Notes under the pieces: model-generated
Database searches by the model: none
What the model was told of the DNA's origin: nothing
What the model saw: the letters and a program-made list of their open reading frames with translations, nothing else
Assembly (NCBI GenBank): GCA_905197435.1
Contig: CAJJYX010000001.1
Location: 1-64,000 of the forward strand
Direction of reading: 5' to 3'
Source of the DNA: an uncultured Bacteroides sp.
GTDB lineage: Bacteria; Bacteroidota; Bacteroidia; Bacteroidales; Bacteroidaceae
Length of the DNA stretch: 64,000 nt
Shown here: positions 9,582 through 18,480 of the stretch, piece after piece
Layout of the letters: each line of letters opens with the position of its first letter
How positions within the stretch are numbered: the first letter of the stretch is position 1
Translations under genes and position numbers: made by a program

Positions 9582-12500
9582 TCAGGGGATTTGCGGAATA
9601 ATACTTTTATAAATCAATTCCTGGATATCCCTCCTTATGTCCATGTCCCCCAGCTTCGTATTCCATACATTGGGGCACAGACGATTACTGAGGAATACAT
9701 ACACCGTCTTGTTCTCCGGATCCACCCAGGCGCAAGTACCGGTAAAACCGGTATGTCCATATACCGCCTCCGAAGCGGAAGGGGCACAAGGGCTGCGCTT
9801 CACAACAGATACATCCGGCTTGTCGAATCCAAGGCCACGGCGGCTGATGGCGGATTTCCCCGTCGTAAACAGACGGCAGGCAGCCTCACTCAAGAAACGC
9901 TTTCCGTTGAATTCACCGCCGTTCAGCAGCATCTGATAGATTTTTGCCACTTCTCCGGCCGTAGAGAACAATCCTGCATTACCGGACACTCCGCCCATGC
10001 AGGCAGCTGTCTCGTCATGTACATATCCGCATATATCCTGATGGCGCAGAAAGTCATTGGATGCCGTAGGCATGACTTCCGCCTTGGTGAACTTCGTCAA
10101 AGGCAGGAACAAGGTACGCTGCAAGCCCATCGGAGCATAGAACTCCCGGGCAAGGTACAAATCCATCGGCAACTCCGTCACCTTCTCCACCACCTGCTGC
10201 AGGAGCACGAAGCCGAGGTCGCTGTATACATAGCGCTTGCCGCCCAGCTCGCACTTGGCTATCCGCTGAAGGATAGAACTCTTGAAACCCTTGTTCAGCC
10301 AGAGACCATCTGCCATGTGCAGGGTATAGACCGGTGTGTTCTTATCGGACACCATTCCCTTCCTGAATTTAAAATCGGAACAGTAATAGCTGTGCTCACT
10401 TACCCGAGTACGGTGCCATTTGTCCATCCAGCTCTGGGAATACGGGCCATGCACAGTATTCGGGTCTATCATATCCAGGTAGAAACGGATATAAGGAGGG
10501 AGGCCCGATTCATGGAACAGCAATTCCCGGATAGTGATGTTCCGTTTGTTTCCATTACGCAAAAGGGGCAGATAGCCGGAAACCTTGTCATCCAGTTTTA
10601 TTTTGCCCTCATCATACAGCTTCATGACGGCAAGCAACGTAGCCGTGGTCTTGGTCAGTGAAGCCAAGTCAAAAAGGTCCGAAGGACGTACGGCAGTGCT
10701 GTCCTTATCGGAATGGGTGCCGAAGCCTTTCTCATACACCGGCAGTCCGTCTTTCCATACCAACACACGACAACCGGGATAAGCCCCCGCTTCCAGTCCC
10801 TTCCGGGCAACGGCATCAATGCCTTGCAGCACATACGACTTCATGCCGCAATCTTCAGGAATAACCTTTCCCGGTTTCATGCCCGGCTCAATGACACAGC
10901 CTGTGCCCGCCGGAAACAGCTTTCCGATACTCATCGACATCCTGCCGTTGGCAGGCTCTTTGGCAAAAAGGACATCAGCCACGTATTGCTGCAAATCCGC
11001 CTCAGCCGAATGTGCCAGCACCACGGCACTGGACTTGGCCAGCGCGGGCATCAAAGGCTGCAATGTACGGTAAGAGGTGAAAAAGGTATAAACCAACGGT
11101 GCACGCAGATTCAAGCCTTCCAGAAAGGCTACGTCACGGTCGCTGATATAAGTCGAACCGGCAATGCTGATGACCACCCGGCGGAACGCGGCCAACCGTC
11201 CCAGTACTTCCTGCCGGAGAGTATCATCGGCATTCCAGGGCAAATGGAAACGGCAGATGCCTGCATTCTTTTTCATAGCTTCCACAAAGGGAGCATCCGC
11301 CTCCTTCTCTCCGATGCTGAGCACGGCAATATCCCCCTCCACCGGTGCCAATGGGAGAATATCGAAATAATTGCTCAGTACAGTCACTGCCGAACGGCGC
11401 AGTTTGACTGCCAGCGCTCGGGCTTCTTCCGTATTGATGCGATAGCTCATTCCGCTGACCTGAAGTTGCGGCTGGCGTTTTCGCAACCCCATCATATATT
11501 TGTATGTCAACACTTTGCGGCATTTGGTATCCAGTTCTTCCTTACTCAGTTGCCCCGATTCCACAGCATCTGCCAGTTCCCGCACGGCATTCTTCGTATT
11601 GAACTGTACCAGCACCATATCATTCCCTGCCAGCAACGCTTTGGTAGTTACCTGCGGAACGGCGGACACCCCCTTCATGTCCAGGGCATCGGTAAACACC
11701 AGCCCCTTAAATCCGAGTTCATCCTTCAACAGTCCGGTCACTACATTCCGCGACAAGGAAGAAGGAGTCACCCCGTCCGAATCCAATGCCTGCACCTGCA
11801 GGTGTCCTACCATGACACCGCCCAACCCGGCACGTACCATTTCTTTGAAGGGATAGAGTTCGACACTGTCCAAGCGGGCACGATCGTAGTTTAAGACGGG
11901 GAGTGCCTTGTGAGAATCCACATCCGTATCGCCATGTCCGGGAAAATGCTTGCAAACGGAAAGTATGCCTCCGCTTTCAAGTCCACGGCTGTATGCCACG
12001 ACCTTTTCGGCCACACGGTGCGGGTTCTCGCCAAAGGAGCGTATATGTATCACCGGGTTAAACGGATTGGTATTGACATCCGCATCGGGTGCAAAATTAA
12101 CGTGTACACCCAATTCGCGGAACTGGCGGGCCACCTCACGCCCGTATTCTTCAATCAGGCCATTGTCTCCGATACATCCCAAAGCAGCATTACGGGGATA
12201 GTCCGGAGCGCCCTTCAGCCGCATCGACAACCCCCACTCTCCATCAAAAGTCACCATAACAGGAATCTTGGCATTCTTTCGGGCTATATTCGTCAGGATA
12301 GCCTGCTCCTCCGGAGTTCCTTCGGAAAACAACAAGCCACCCACCTTGTATTTTTTCACCAACTGGCGCATCTGCTTCTTCGTGGCCTGGTCTGCCCTTG
12401 CCGGAATGGTGGCAACAATGAGCTGCCCCACTTTTTCATGTACATTCATACCGGAGAGCACGGAGTCCACCCATTGCCGGCACCGGCTATCCGCAGGCGA

Positions 12501-12596
12501 AGGAAGGAACGGGCCTCCCGTCTGGGCGCGAAGTGAAGATAATCCCCACACAGACAATACTGCAACCCATAAAAGGAGGGTGAGCTTTTTCATCAT
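9582..12596 (-). CDS. GH3 (NagZ-like) glycosidase fused to a serine beta-lactamase-like hydrolase, copy 1
   Basis: A 1004-residue paralogue of the next gene with the same order: signal peptide, GH3 domain with KHFPGHGDTDVDSHKALP and the nucleophile region FTDALDMKGV, then a serine-hydrolase domain with SLTK and YSD (the other copy has YSC; the family norm is YxN) and YGHTGFTGT. The two copies align along their whole length but have diverged, so the duplication is not recent. The start lies 1 bp after the stop of the upstream metallophosphatase gene, which indicates translational coupling. The product is likely periplasmic and acts on amino-sugar glycans or muropeptides. Confidence 0.9.
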   Translation of the reverse strand: MMKKLTLLLWVAVLSVWGLSSLRAQTGGPFLPSPADSRCRQWVDSVLSGMNVHEKVGQLIVATIPARADQATKKQMRQLVKKYKVGGLLFSEGTPEEQAILTNIARKNAKIPVMVTFDGEWGLSMRLKGAPDYPRNAALGCIGDNGLIEEYGREVARQFRELGVHVNFAPDADVNTNPFNPVIHIRSFGENPHRVAEKVVAYSRGLESGGILSVCKHFPGHGDTDVDSHKALPVLNYDRARLDSVELYPFKEMVRAGLGGVMVGHLQVQALDSDGVTPSSLSRNVVTGLLKDELGFKGLVFTDALDMKGVSAVPQVTTKALLAGNDMVLVQFNTKNAVRELADAVESGQLSKEELDTKCRKVLTYKYMMGLRKRQPQLQVSGMSYRINTEEARALAVKLRRSAVTVLSNYFDILPLAPVEGDIAVLSIGEKEADAPFVEAMKKNAGICRFHLPWNADDTLRQEVLGRLAAFRRVVISIAGSTYISDRDVAFLEGLNLRAPLVYTFFTSYRTLQPLMPALAKSSAVVLAHSAEADLQQYVADVLFAKEPANGRMSMSIGKLFPAGTGCVIEPGMKPGKVIPEDCGMKSYVLQGIDAVARKGLEAGAYPGCRVLVWKDGLPVYEKGFGTHSDKDSTAVRPSDLFDLASLTKTTATLLAVMKLYDEGKIKLDDKVSGYLPLLRNGNKRNITIRELLFHESGLPPYIRFYLDMIDPNTVHGPYSQSWMDKWHRTRVSEHSYYCSDFKFRKGMVSDKNTPVYTLHMADGLWLNKGFKSSILQRIAKCELGGKRYVYSDLGFVLLQQVVEKVTELPMDLYLAREFYAPMGLQRTLFLPLTKFTKAEVMPTASNDFLRHQDICGYVHDETAACMGGVSGNAGLFSTAGEVAKIYQMLLNGGEFNGKRFLSEAACRLFTTGKSAISRRGLGFDKPDVSVVKRSPCAPSASEAVYGHTGFTGTCAWVDPENKTVYVFLSNRLCPNVWNTKLGDMDIRRDIQELIYKSIIPQIP

Positions 12597-12597
12597 T

Positions 12598-13515
12598 TCA
12601 TTTTTCAGTTAAAGTAAGTACCATTTCTCCTACGTAAATGCCACTCTTGCCGGTGTGCAACACGGGGACACTCTTGCCGTCCGCATTCAGATAAACGGCG
12701 GGCTTTTTCATAAAGGTATGCGAATGCCCGCCCAGAATGACATCGATGCCATGTGTCTTACTCACCAGGCTCTCATCGGAAGCATCATCGGGACTTGTAC
12801 CGCGGATGCCCAGATGGGACATGCAAATCACGACATCGCAATTCTCCTTCTCCCTGAGAAGACCGGCCATTTCCTGAGCCGCCTTTATCGGGTCGTTATA
12901 GACAATACCTGCACATTTATCCGCCTGCACCAGCCCCTCCATCTTGGGAGATAACCCGAAGATGCCGATTTTCACTCCTTCACGCACCAGGGTGATATAA
13001 GGCTTCACCAGTCCTTCGAGCACCGTACCCGTCACGTCATAATTGGAACAGACTACGGGAAAATCGGCCATACGGAACAATCTCGCCATATTCTCAAGGC
13101 CGAAATCAAATTCATGGTTGCCTATCGTCATGGCGTCATAGCCCATGAGATTCATCATCTTGACTTCCAGCTCGCCTTTGAAGAAATTATAATAAGGAGT
13201 ACCTTGTGAGATGTCTCCGCAATCCAGCAGCAACATTTCCGGATGCTTGCTGCGGAACTGCTTTACAAAACCGGCACGGCGCACCACCCCTCCCATTCCG
13301 GCATACTCGTCGGCCGCCTCGGCACTGATGGGTTCTATACGGCTGTGCGTATCGCTGGTGTGCAGGATAAACAACTGCTTTCCGGATTGACCGGACGCTA
13401 CAGAGTCGACAGATACCAAGCAAAGGGGTTCTTCGGTAACAGCACTCCCCGTCTGTTGCGCCGATGTGGGGAGCATGAAAAGCAGCAAGGCTGCCAAGGA
13501 ATATATATGTTTCAT
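12598..13515 (-). CDS. 5'-nucleotidase N-terminal domain protein (metallophosphatase half)
   Basis: A 305-residue exported protein with all calcineurin-like metallophosphatase motifs of UshA/5'-nucleotidases: HTSDTHSR, LLDCGDISQGTPY, IGNHEFDFG, MSHLG and GGHSHTF. It stops where UshA would continue into its substrate-binding C-terminal domain. That domain is encoded by the separate gene directly upstream (13538-14314). Together they would dephosphorylate nucleotides in the periplasm. Both are in one unit with two GH3 genes. Confidence 0.9.
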   Translation of the reverse strand: MKHIYSLAALLLFMLPTSAQQTGSAVTEEPLCLVSVDSVASGQSGKQLFILHTSDTHSRIEPISAEAADEYAGMGGVVRRAGFVKQFRSKHPEMLLLDCGDISQGTPYYNFFKGELEVKMMNLMGYDAMTIGNHEFDFGLENMARLFRMADFPVVCSNYDVTGTVLEGLVKPYITLVREGVKIGIFGLSPKMEGLVQADKCAGIVYNDPIKAAQEMAGLLREKENCDVVICMSHLGIRGTSPDDASDESLVSKTHGIDVILGGHSHTFMKKPAVYLNADGKSVPVLHTGKSGIYVGEMVLTLTEK

Positions 13516-13537
13516 AGGACTTCAGTTTTTTAAATGC

Positions 13538-14314
13538 TTACTCTTTAACAATCACTCTTCCTTCCATACGCGAAGTCACCTTCTTGCCGTCTGCCGTCTG
13601 CTTCTCCACATACTTCATGAACAGACCGCGCAGCGTAGCCCCTTCCGGGCACTCCCTTTTATCCGCTTGCATGAGAGCCGTCATTCCGTCATTCCCGTCA
13701 GCCAGGTAATCAATCGTGGCAACGGTATAGTCACGGTCATCCTCCACCGGCTCACCGGCAACAGAAGCTTGCAACAGTTTGCCGTCCTGGCTGATTTCCA
13801 GTCGGATGCCGCTTACTCCCTCACCCAGTCTCGCCGCTATATTTTCAAACAAGTGCTTCATGGCGGAGCCTTTCATCGTCAGTACACAGAGCGAATTTTC
13901 AAAAGGCAGTATCTCATAGATGTTTTCGGTAGTGATGGCCCCTTCCGTCAAGGAGTTTCGGATTCCCCCGATATTGACCAGCCCCATATCGGCCGGTTTG
14001 CCCAACACTTCCACCGCGGCATCGCGCAGTACATCTGCAATCAGATTGGATAAAAGGCTCTCGGGTCTGAATCTGTCCATCGACATCTCTGCCGTTCCCA
14101 CCACATGATACATAATACTGTCCATCCGGGCTTTGTAAGGCGCCAGCAGAGCCACAGCTTCGGCATCCGGTTCGGCGTCCCAGACAGAGTCCATGGGAAT
14201 TCTGCCTCCCTCTACCTTGGTCACTTCGTAGGAAGAATGGCAGGAGACCAATAGAAGCGCAACCGCCAACACCGCCCCCGAAAGGAGACTGAAAGTTTGT
14301 TTCTTCATATTCAT
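13538..14314 (-). CDS. 5'-nucleotidase C-terminal domain lipoprotein
   Basis: A 258-residue lipoprotein (lipobox VSC in LLLVSCHSS). The mature part matches the 5'-nucleotidase C-terminal domain: ESLLSNLIADVLRDAA, GLVNIGGIRNSL, ENIYEILPFENSLC and YTVATIDYLADG. It lacks the phosphatase domain, which is the next gene 22 bp downstream. Splitting into two proteins, with the substrate-binding half first and membrane-anchored, is seen in other Bacteroides. It is the first gene of the unit. The start may be either Met1 (14314) or Met3 (14308). Confidence 0.88.
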   Translation of the reverse strand: MNMKKQTFSLLSGAVLAVALLLVSCHSSYEVTKVEGGRIPMDSVWDAEPDAEAVALLAPYKARMDSIMYHVVGTAEMSMDRFRPESLLSNLIADVLRDAAVEVLGKPADMGLVNIGGIRNSLTEGAITTENIYEILPFENSLCVLTMKGSAMKHLFENIAARLGEGVSGIRLEISQDGKLLQASVAGEPVEDDRDYTVATIDYLADGNDGMTALMQADKRECPEGATLRGLFMKYVEKQTADGKKVTSRMEGRVIVKE

Positions 14315-14331
14315 TTAGTTTTAAATTGCTA

Positions 14332-14339
14332 CAAATATA
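14332..14339 (-). promoter_or_regulatory. -7 promoter box for the nucleotidase-GH3 unit
   Basis: TATATTTG on the minus strand, 17 bp upstream of the ATG at 14314. A TTGTG at 14362-14366 (minus strand) could be the -33 element with a 22-bp spacer. Confidence 0.5.
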
Positions 14340-14446
14340 CTTTTCTTTTGTGATTGAGCCACACAATTAACCGATTATTTAGACTTGCATTCAGCAGAAA
14401 GAAACGCTCAAAAATCATCCCAATCGGTAAAAAAAGCTTGAAGCAC

Positions 14447-14477
14447 TTGTGTATCTGGCAAATAATTCGTTCCTTTG
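14447..14477 (+). promoter_or_regulatory. Probable rplS promoter
   Basis: TTCCTTTG at 14470-14477 is one mismatch from TAnnTTTG, with TTG at 14447-14449 about 20 bp upstream. The leader to the ATG at 14567 would be about 80 nt. Confidence 0.45.
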
Positions 14478-14566
14478 CACCGCTTTCGCGCAATCGCTGT
14501 CAGGACACCAAGAGAGAAGCCTGGTATGTTGCGTTGTAACGATGAAACAATTTAATAATAAAAACA

Positions 14567-14920
14567 ATGGATTTAATTAAAATTGCAGAAGAAGCATTTG
14601 CTACCGGAAAACAGCACCCGAGCTTCAAAGCAGGTGACACTGTTACAGTAGCATATCGTATTGTCGAGGGTAACAAGGAACGTGTACAGCTGTACCGTGG
14701 TGTTGTTATCAAGATTGCCGGACACGGAGACAAGAAGCGTTTTACAGTACGTAAGATGTCAGGAACCGTAGGCGTAGAACGTATTTTCCCGATTGAATCA
14801 CCGGCTATCGACAGCATCGAAGTGAACAAAGTGGGTAAAGTTCGTCGCGCCAAGCTGTACTACCTGCGCGCTCTTACCGGTAAGAAAGCAAGAATCAAAG
14901 AAAAAAGAGCTAACGGTTAA
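14567..14920 (+). CDS. rplS: Ribosomal protein bL19
   Basis: A 117-residue protein, the usual length, with the L19 signatures [39 protein letters not shown] and [16 protein letters not shown]. It sits at the interface of the 30S and 50S subunits. It stands alone here, with its own promoter-like sequence and a strong terminator directly after. Confidence 0.98.
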   Translation: MDLIKIAEEAFATGKQHPSFKAGDTVTVAYRIVEGNKERVQLYRGVVIKIAGHGDKKRFTVRKMSGTVGVERIFPIESPAIDSIEVNKVGKVRRAKLYYLRALTGKKARIKEKRANG

Positions 14921-14942
14921 TTCCGGACTCCTATTTCGAAAT

Positions 14943-14979
14943 AAAAAAGGGAAGCTGACAATGTCGGTTTCCCTTTTTT
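14943..14979 (+). terminator. rplS terminator
   Basis: A stem of AAAAAAGGGAA (14943-14953) with TTCCCTTTTTT (about 14969-14979) gives a hairpin with a T-run. Confidence 0.85.
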
Positions 14980-15254
14980 AGCAATAGACCTCCCATACCA
15001 TCAAGCAACACCCTATCGAATGCAATTTTTCTTTTACAGATGCTTTCGGGAATCCAGCGTTCTGTAAAGCCATTTTGTTTCACTCACATACTGAATGGCA
15101 TTCACTATACGACTGAATGCCATTCAGTATACGAGTGAATGCCATTCAGTCGTATACTCATTACCCCCCTCTTCAGAAGGTATTCCTGAGGCGGTATGGC
15201 AAGAAGAGCCCGAAACGGCAGAATGATGGTAATTTTTAGCGACTAATACTCCAT
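14980..15254. other. Gene-free stretch between the rplS and ROK terminators
   Basis: No open frame of note. It contains the 22-bp palindromic array at 15079-15166 and otherwise unremarkable sequence. Confidence 0.7.
15079..15166. repeat. 22-bp-period palindromic array, locus A (four units)
   Basis: Four exact 22-bp steps start at 15079, 15101, 15123 and 15145. Each unit is a 17-bp near-palindromic core (for example TTCAGTATACGAGTGAA) plus 5 bp (TGCCA in units 2 and 3; GGCA-type end in unit 1). The array also folds on a larger scale: 15090-15106 is perfectly complementary to 15134-15150, and TGAATG (15114-15119) to CATTCA (15121-15126), with a 7x7 internal loop. It lies between convergent genes. 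It shares TTCAGTCGTATACT and a terminal CATTACC with locus B at 49824. Confidence 0.85.
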
Positions 15255-15302
15255 AAAAAATCCTCCTTGCACAGCCCGGTCAACGACCCTGCAAGGAGGA
15301 TT
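15255..15302 (-). terminator. Terminator of the ROK glucokinase gene
   Basis: AATCCTCCTTGC (15259-15270) pairs with GCAAGGAGGATT (15291-15302). On the minus strand the stem is followed by a run of T (15255-15260). Confidence 0.85.
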
Positions 15303-15328
15303 CTTATTTATGCCACCCGACGGATGGA

Positions 15329-16309
15329 TTACTTGATATCTCTCAGCTCCCAGCCCAACGCACTGGCACCCAGCACAGCAGCATCAGAGTCCTTCAACTC
15401 GGAAGCCAGCAATTTAGTCTTGCCTTTGTAGATATTCAGGACATTGTCATCAATGGCTTTCTGGATAGGCTTGAAGATATAGTCGCCCGCCTTTGCCAGA
15501 CCGCCGAACAATACGATAGCTTCCGGACTGGAGAAAGCGATGAAATCAGCCAAAGCCTCACCCAAAATGGTTCCGGTAAACTCAAAGATGTCCTGAGCAA
15601 TCTTGTCGCCCTTCACGGCAGCATCATACACATCCTTGGAAGTAATGCTTTCTGCCGGAATGTCGCGCAACAAACTGGGTTCGGTACTCTTGGTCAGGAA
15701 CTCACGGGCAGAGCGTGCCACACCCGTAGCCGAGCAGTAAGTTTCCAGACAGCCGTGACGTCCGCATCCGCAGAGACGACCGTTTTCACGACGGATGATA
15801 GTATGTCCCAATTCACCGGCAAAGCCGTCATGACCATAAACCATCTGGCCGTTGATAACAATACCGCTACCCACACCGGTGCCAAGGGTAATCATGATAA
15901 AGTCTTTCATGCCGCGAGCTGCGCCGTAAGTCATTTCACCGATACCGGCAGCGTTGGCGTCGTTTGTCAGAGCCGTGGGGATGCCCAAGCGCTCCTCAAA
16001 CATGGCAGCCAAAGGAATTACGCCCTTCCAGGGAAGGTTCGGGGCAAACTCAATGGTACCGCTGTAATAGTTTCCGTTAGGAGCACCGATACCGATACCT
16101 TTTATTTTGTCTACACCGCCATTGGCGATAATGAGCGGCAGCAAATTCTTGCATACTTCATCCACATAAGCTTCAGCCTGCTCATAAGCTCCGGTTTTGA
16201 TGGAACTGCTTGCAATAATAGTTCCGCGTGCGTCTACAATACCAAAGACGGTGTTTGTTCCGCCTATGTCAATGCCCACCACATAGGGCTTCTCCATGTT
16301 TGAATTCAT
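15329..16309 (-). CDS. ROK family glucokinase
   Basis: A 326-residue cytoplasmic sugar kinase. It has the ATP-binding GIDIGGTN near the start, TNDANAAGIGE with the catalytic Asp, ITLGTGVGSGI, and the full ROK zinc motif GHTIIRRENGRLCGCGRHGCLE. Length and motifs fit glucokinases of the ROK family, which make glucose 6-phosphate with ATP. Met1 (16309) or Met5 (16297) could be the start. It is transcribed alone and ends at its own terminator. Confidence 0.9.
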   Translation of the reverse strand: MNSNMEKPYVVGIDIGGTNTVFGIVDARGTIIASSSIKTGAYEQAEAYVDEVCKNLLPLIIANGGVDKIKGIGIGAPNGNYYSGTIEFAPNLPWKGVIPLAAMFEERLGIPTALTNDANAAGIGEMTYGAARGMKDFIMITLGTGVGSGIVINGQMVYGHDGFAGELGHTIIRRENGRLCGCGRHGCLETYCSATGVARSAREFLTKSTEPSLLRDIPAESITSKDVYDAAVKGDKIAQDIFEFTGTILGEALADFIAFSSPEAIVLFGGLAKAGDYIFKPIQKAIDDNVLNIYKGKTKLLASELKDSDAAVLGASALGWELRDIK

Positions 16310-16397
16310 GATATTACGTTTGTTTAAAGGGTTAGTTAATCGTATACATGGTTACAAAAATCACAAAGAAAAACGACACTGCAAAATCTTTTTTTAA

Positions 16398-16423
16398 AAA
16401 AGTTTGCAAGTTTTGCAACTTTT
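16398..16423. promoter_or_regulatory. Inverted repeat upstream of the MacAB-type operon
   Basis: AAAAGTTTGCAA and TTGCAACTTTT flank GTT, making an imperfect dyad about 64 bp before the GTG start at 16487. It could be an operator or a leader hairpin; no regulator gene is adjacent. Confidence 0.4.
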
Positions 16424-16486
16424 CGTAGCACGGCTGCGTCTAATAGTGAAAATTAAGAAGAGTAAAGCAAAAAAACAAGGAAAACT

Positions 16487-17203
16487 GTGATACAACTTAA
16501 AGACATTAACAAGACCTATTACAACGGGGCACCACTGCACGTGCTCAAAGGTATCAACCTCGACATCCAGAAAGGTGAGTTTGTTTCCATCATGGGCTCA
16601 TCGGGGTCGGGAAAGTCCACTTTACTCAATATACTGGGTATCCTGGATAATTACGACACGGGAGAATACTACCTGAACGGTACCCTCATCAAGAACCTCA
16701 GCGAGACAAAGGCAGCCGAATACCGCAACCGCATGATCGGCTTCATCTTCCAGTCCTTCAACCTCATCTCCTTCAAGAATGCAGTGGAGAATGTGGCACT
16801 CCCCCTCTTCTATCAAGGGGTGAACCGCCGCAAGCGCAATGCACTGGCACTGGAATACCTGGACCGCCTGGGACTGAAAGAGTGGGCGCACCACATGCCT
16901 AACGAGATGTCAGGCGGACAGAAACAGCGTGTAGCCATCGCCCGCGCCCTCATCACCCAACCGCAGATTATCCTTGCCGATGAACCTACCGGCGCGCTCG
17001 ACAGCAAGACTTCCGTAGAGGTGATGCAGATTCTGAAGGAACTGCACGATACGGGTATGACCATCGTGGTGGTGACCCACGAAAGCGGTGTTGCCAACCA
17101 GACGGATAAGATTATCCACATCAAGGACGGTATCATAGGCAGCATCGAAACGAATTTGAACCATGATGCAAGCCCGTTCGGGAAAAACGGATTCATGAAA
17201 TAA
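16487..17203 (+). CDS. ABC transporter ATP-binding protein, MacB/LolD type
   Basis: A 238-residue ATPase starting with GTG. It carries Walker A GSSGSGKSTLL, Q-loop FIFQSFNLI, signature MSGGQKQR, Walker B IILADEPTGALDS and the H-loop VVTHE. It powers the two FtsX-fold permeases encoded next, for macrolide-exporter-like or envelope-directed export across the periplasm. It is the first of five genes (ATPase, two permeases, adaptor, outer-membrane factor), 12 bp before the first permease. The ATPase is a separate protein here, unlike E. coli MacB. Confidence 0.93.
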   Translation: MIQLKDINKTYYNGAPLHVLKGINLDIQKGEFVSIMGSSGSGKSTLLNILGILDNYDTGEYYLNGTLIKNLSETKAAEYRNRMIGFIFQSFNLISFKNAVENVALPLFYQGVNRRKRNALALEYLDRLGLKEWAHHMPNEMSGGQKQRVAIARALITQPQIILADEPTGALDSKTSVEVMQILKELHDTGMTIVVVTHESGVANQTDKIIHIKDGIIGSIETNLNHDASPFGKNGFMK

Positions 17204-17215
17204 AAGAAAAAACAT

Positions 17216-18475
17216 ATGATAGATCTTTGGCAGGAAATATACGGAACCATCAAACGCAACAAACTGCGCACGTTCCTCACAGGCTTTGCCGTGGCATGGG
17301 GCATCTTCATGCTCATCGTACTGCTCGGAGCCGGAAATGGCCTCATACATGCTTTCGAACAGAATGCGTCGGAGCGTGCCTTGAACTCCATCCGCATCTT
17401 CCCCGGCTGGACCACCAAATCATACGACGGCCTGAAAGAGGGACGGCGCATCCAACTGGACAACCGTGACATGGATGATACGGAAAAGCAATTTACCGAG
17501 AATGTCATAAGCGCCGGTGCCACCGTGCGTCAAGGTAACGTAAACGTCAGCTTCGGACAAGAATATATCAATATCTCCCTGCTGGGCGTATATCCAAACT
17601 ACACAGAAGTGGAAACCGTGAAAACAGCGGACGGACGTTTCATCAACTACAACGACCTGAAAGACAGACGTAAAGTAATCATCCTCCATAAGAAATCTGC
17701 GGAGATACTTTTTGGCAAAACACATACCGAACCAATCGGGCAATTTGTCAACGCCGGTGGAGTGGCCTATCAGGTAGTGGGCCTCTACAATGACCAGGGG
17801 GACCGCGAGGCAAACGAGGCGTATATCCCCTTCTCCACCTTGCAGACCATCTATAATAAAGGAGACAAGTTGAATAACATCATCTTCACGACCAAGAACC
17901 TGAGCAGCATAGAAAGCAATGAGGCCTTTGAAAAAGAATACCGCAAAGCCATTGCCACCAACCATCGCTTCGACCCCACTGATGACAGTGCCATATGGAT
18001 ATGGAACCGTTTCACCAACTATCTGCAAACCCAAAACGCGATGAACATCCTCCGCACGGCCATCTGGGTTATCGGAATCTTCACACTGTTGAGCGGCATT
18101 GTCGGCGTGTCGAACATTATGCTGATTACCGTGAAAGAACGTACCCGGGAATTTGGCATCCGTAAAGCACTGGGAGCAAAGCCCTTCTCCATCCTTTGGC
18201 TGATTATTGTAGAAAGTGTGACCATCACTACCCTATTCGGCTATATCGGCATGGTGGCAGGCATCGGGGTGACAGAATGGATGAGCACTGTCTTCGGCAA
18301 TCAGACGATGGATGCCGGCATGTTCCAGCAAACCATGTTCTCCGATCCTACCGTAGACCTCAACATTGCGATCCAGGCTACCCTGACCCTCATCATAGCG
18401 GGCACGCTGGCCGGATTCTTCCCGGCAAAGAAAGCAGTAAGCATCAGTCCTATCGAAGCACTTAGAGCAGATTAA
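17216..18475 (+). CDS. MacB-type ABC permease (first)
   Basis: A 419-residue inner-membrane protein with the MacB layout. It has one N-terminal membrane segment (LTGFAVAWGIFMLIVLLGAG), a large periplasmic domain of about 230 residues, then three membrane segments with FTLLSGIVGVSNIMLITVKERTREFGIRKALGA split over the typical FtsX region, ending PIEALRAD. It pairs with the second permease (5 bp downstream) to form a heterodimer, coupled to the adaptor. Confidence 0.92.
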   Translation: MIDLWQEIYGTIKRNKLRTFLTGFAVAWGIFMLIVLLGAGNGLIHAFEQNASERALNSIRIFPGWTTKSYDGLKEGRRIQLDNRDMDDTEKQFTENVISAGATVRQGNVNVSFGQEYINISLLGVYPNYTEVETVKTADGRFINYNDLKDRRKVIILHKKSAEILFGKTHTEPIGQFVNAGGVAYQVVGLYNDQGDREANEAYIPFSTLQTIYNKGDKLNNIIFTTKNLSSIESNEAFEKEYRKAIATNHRFDPTDDSAIWIWNRFTNYLQTQNAMNILRTAIWVIGIFTLLSGIVGVSNIMLITVKERTREFGIRKALGAKPFSILWLIIVESVTITTLFGYIGMVAGIGVTEWMSTVFGNQTMDAGMFQQTMFSDPTVDLNIAIQATLTLIIAGTLAGFFPAKKAVSISPIEALRAD

Positions 18476-18480
18476 AGATT

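Noticed and set aside
9576-10661. Plus-strand open frame antisense to the GH3 fusion gene
   Set aside because: It is a shadow of the minus-strand gene, with no ribosome-binding site or family motifs. The same holds for 38427-39332 (-), 40947-42491 (-) and 55991-57187 (+).
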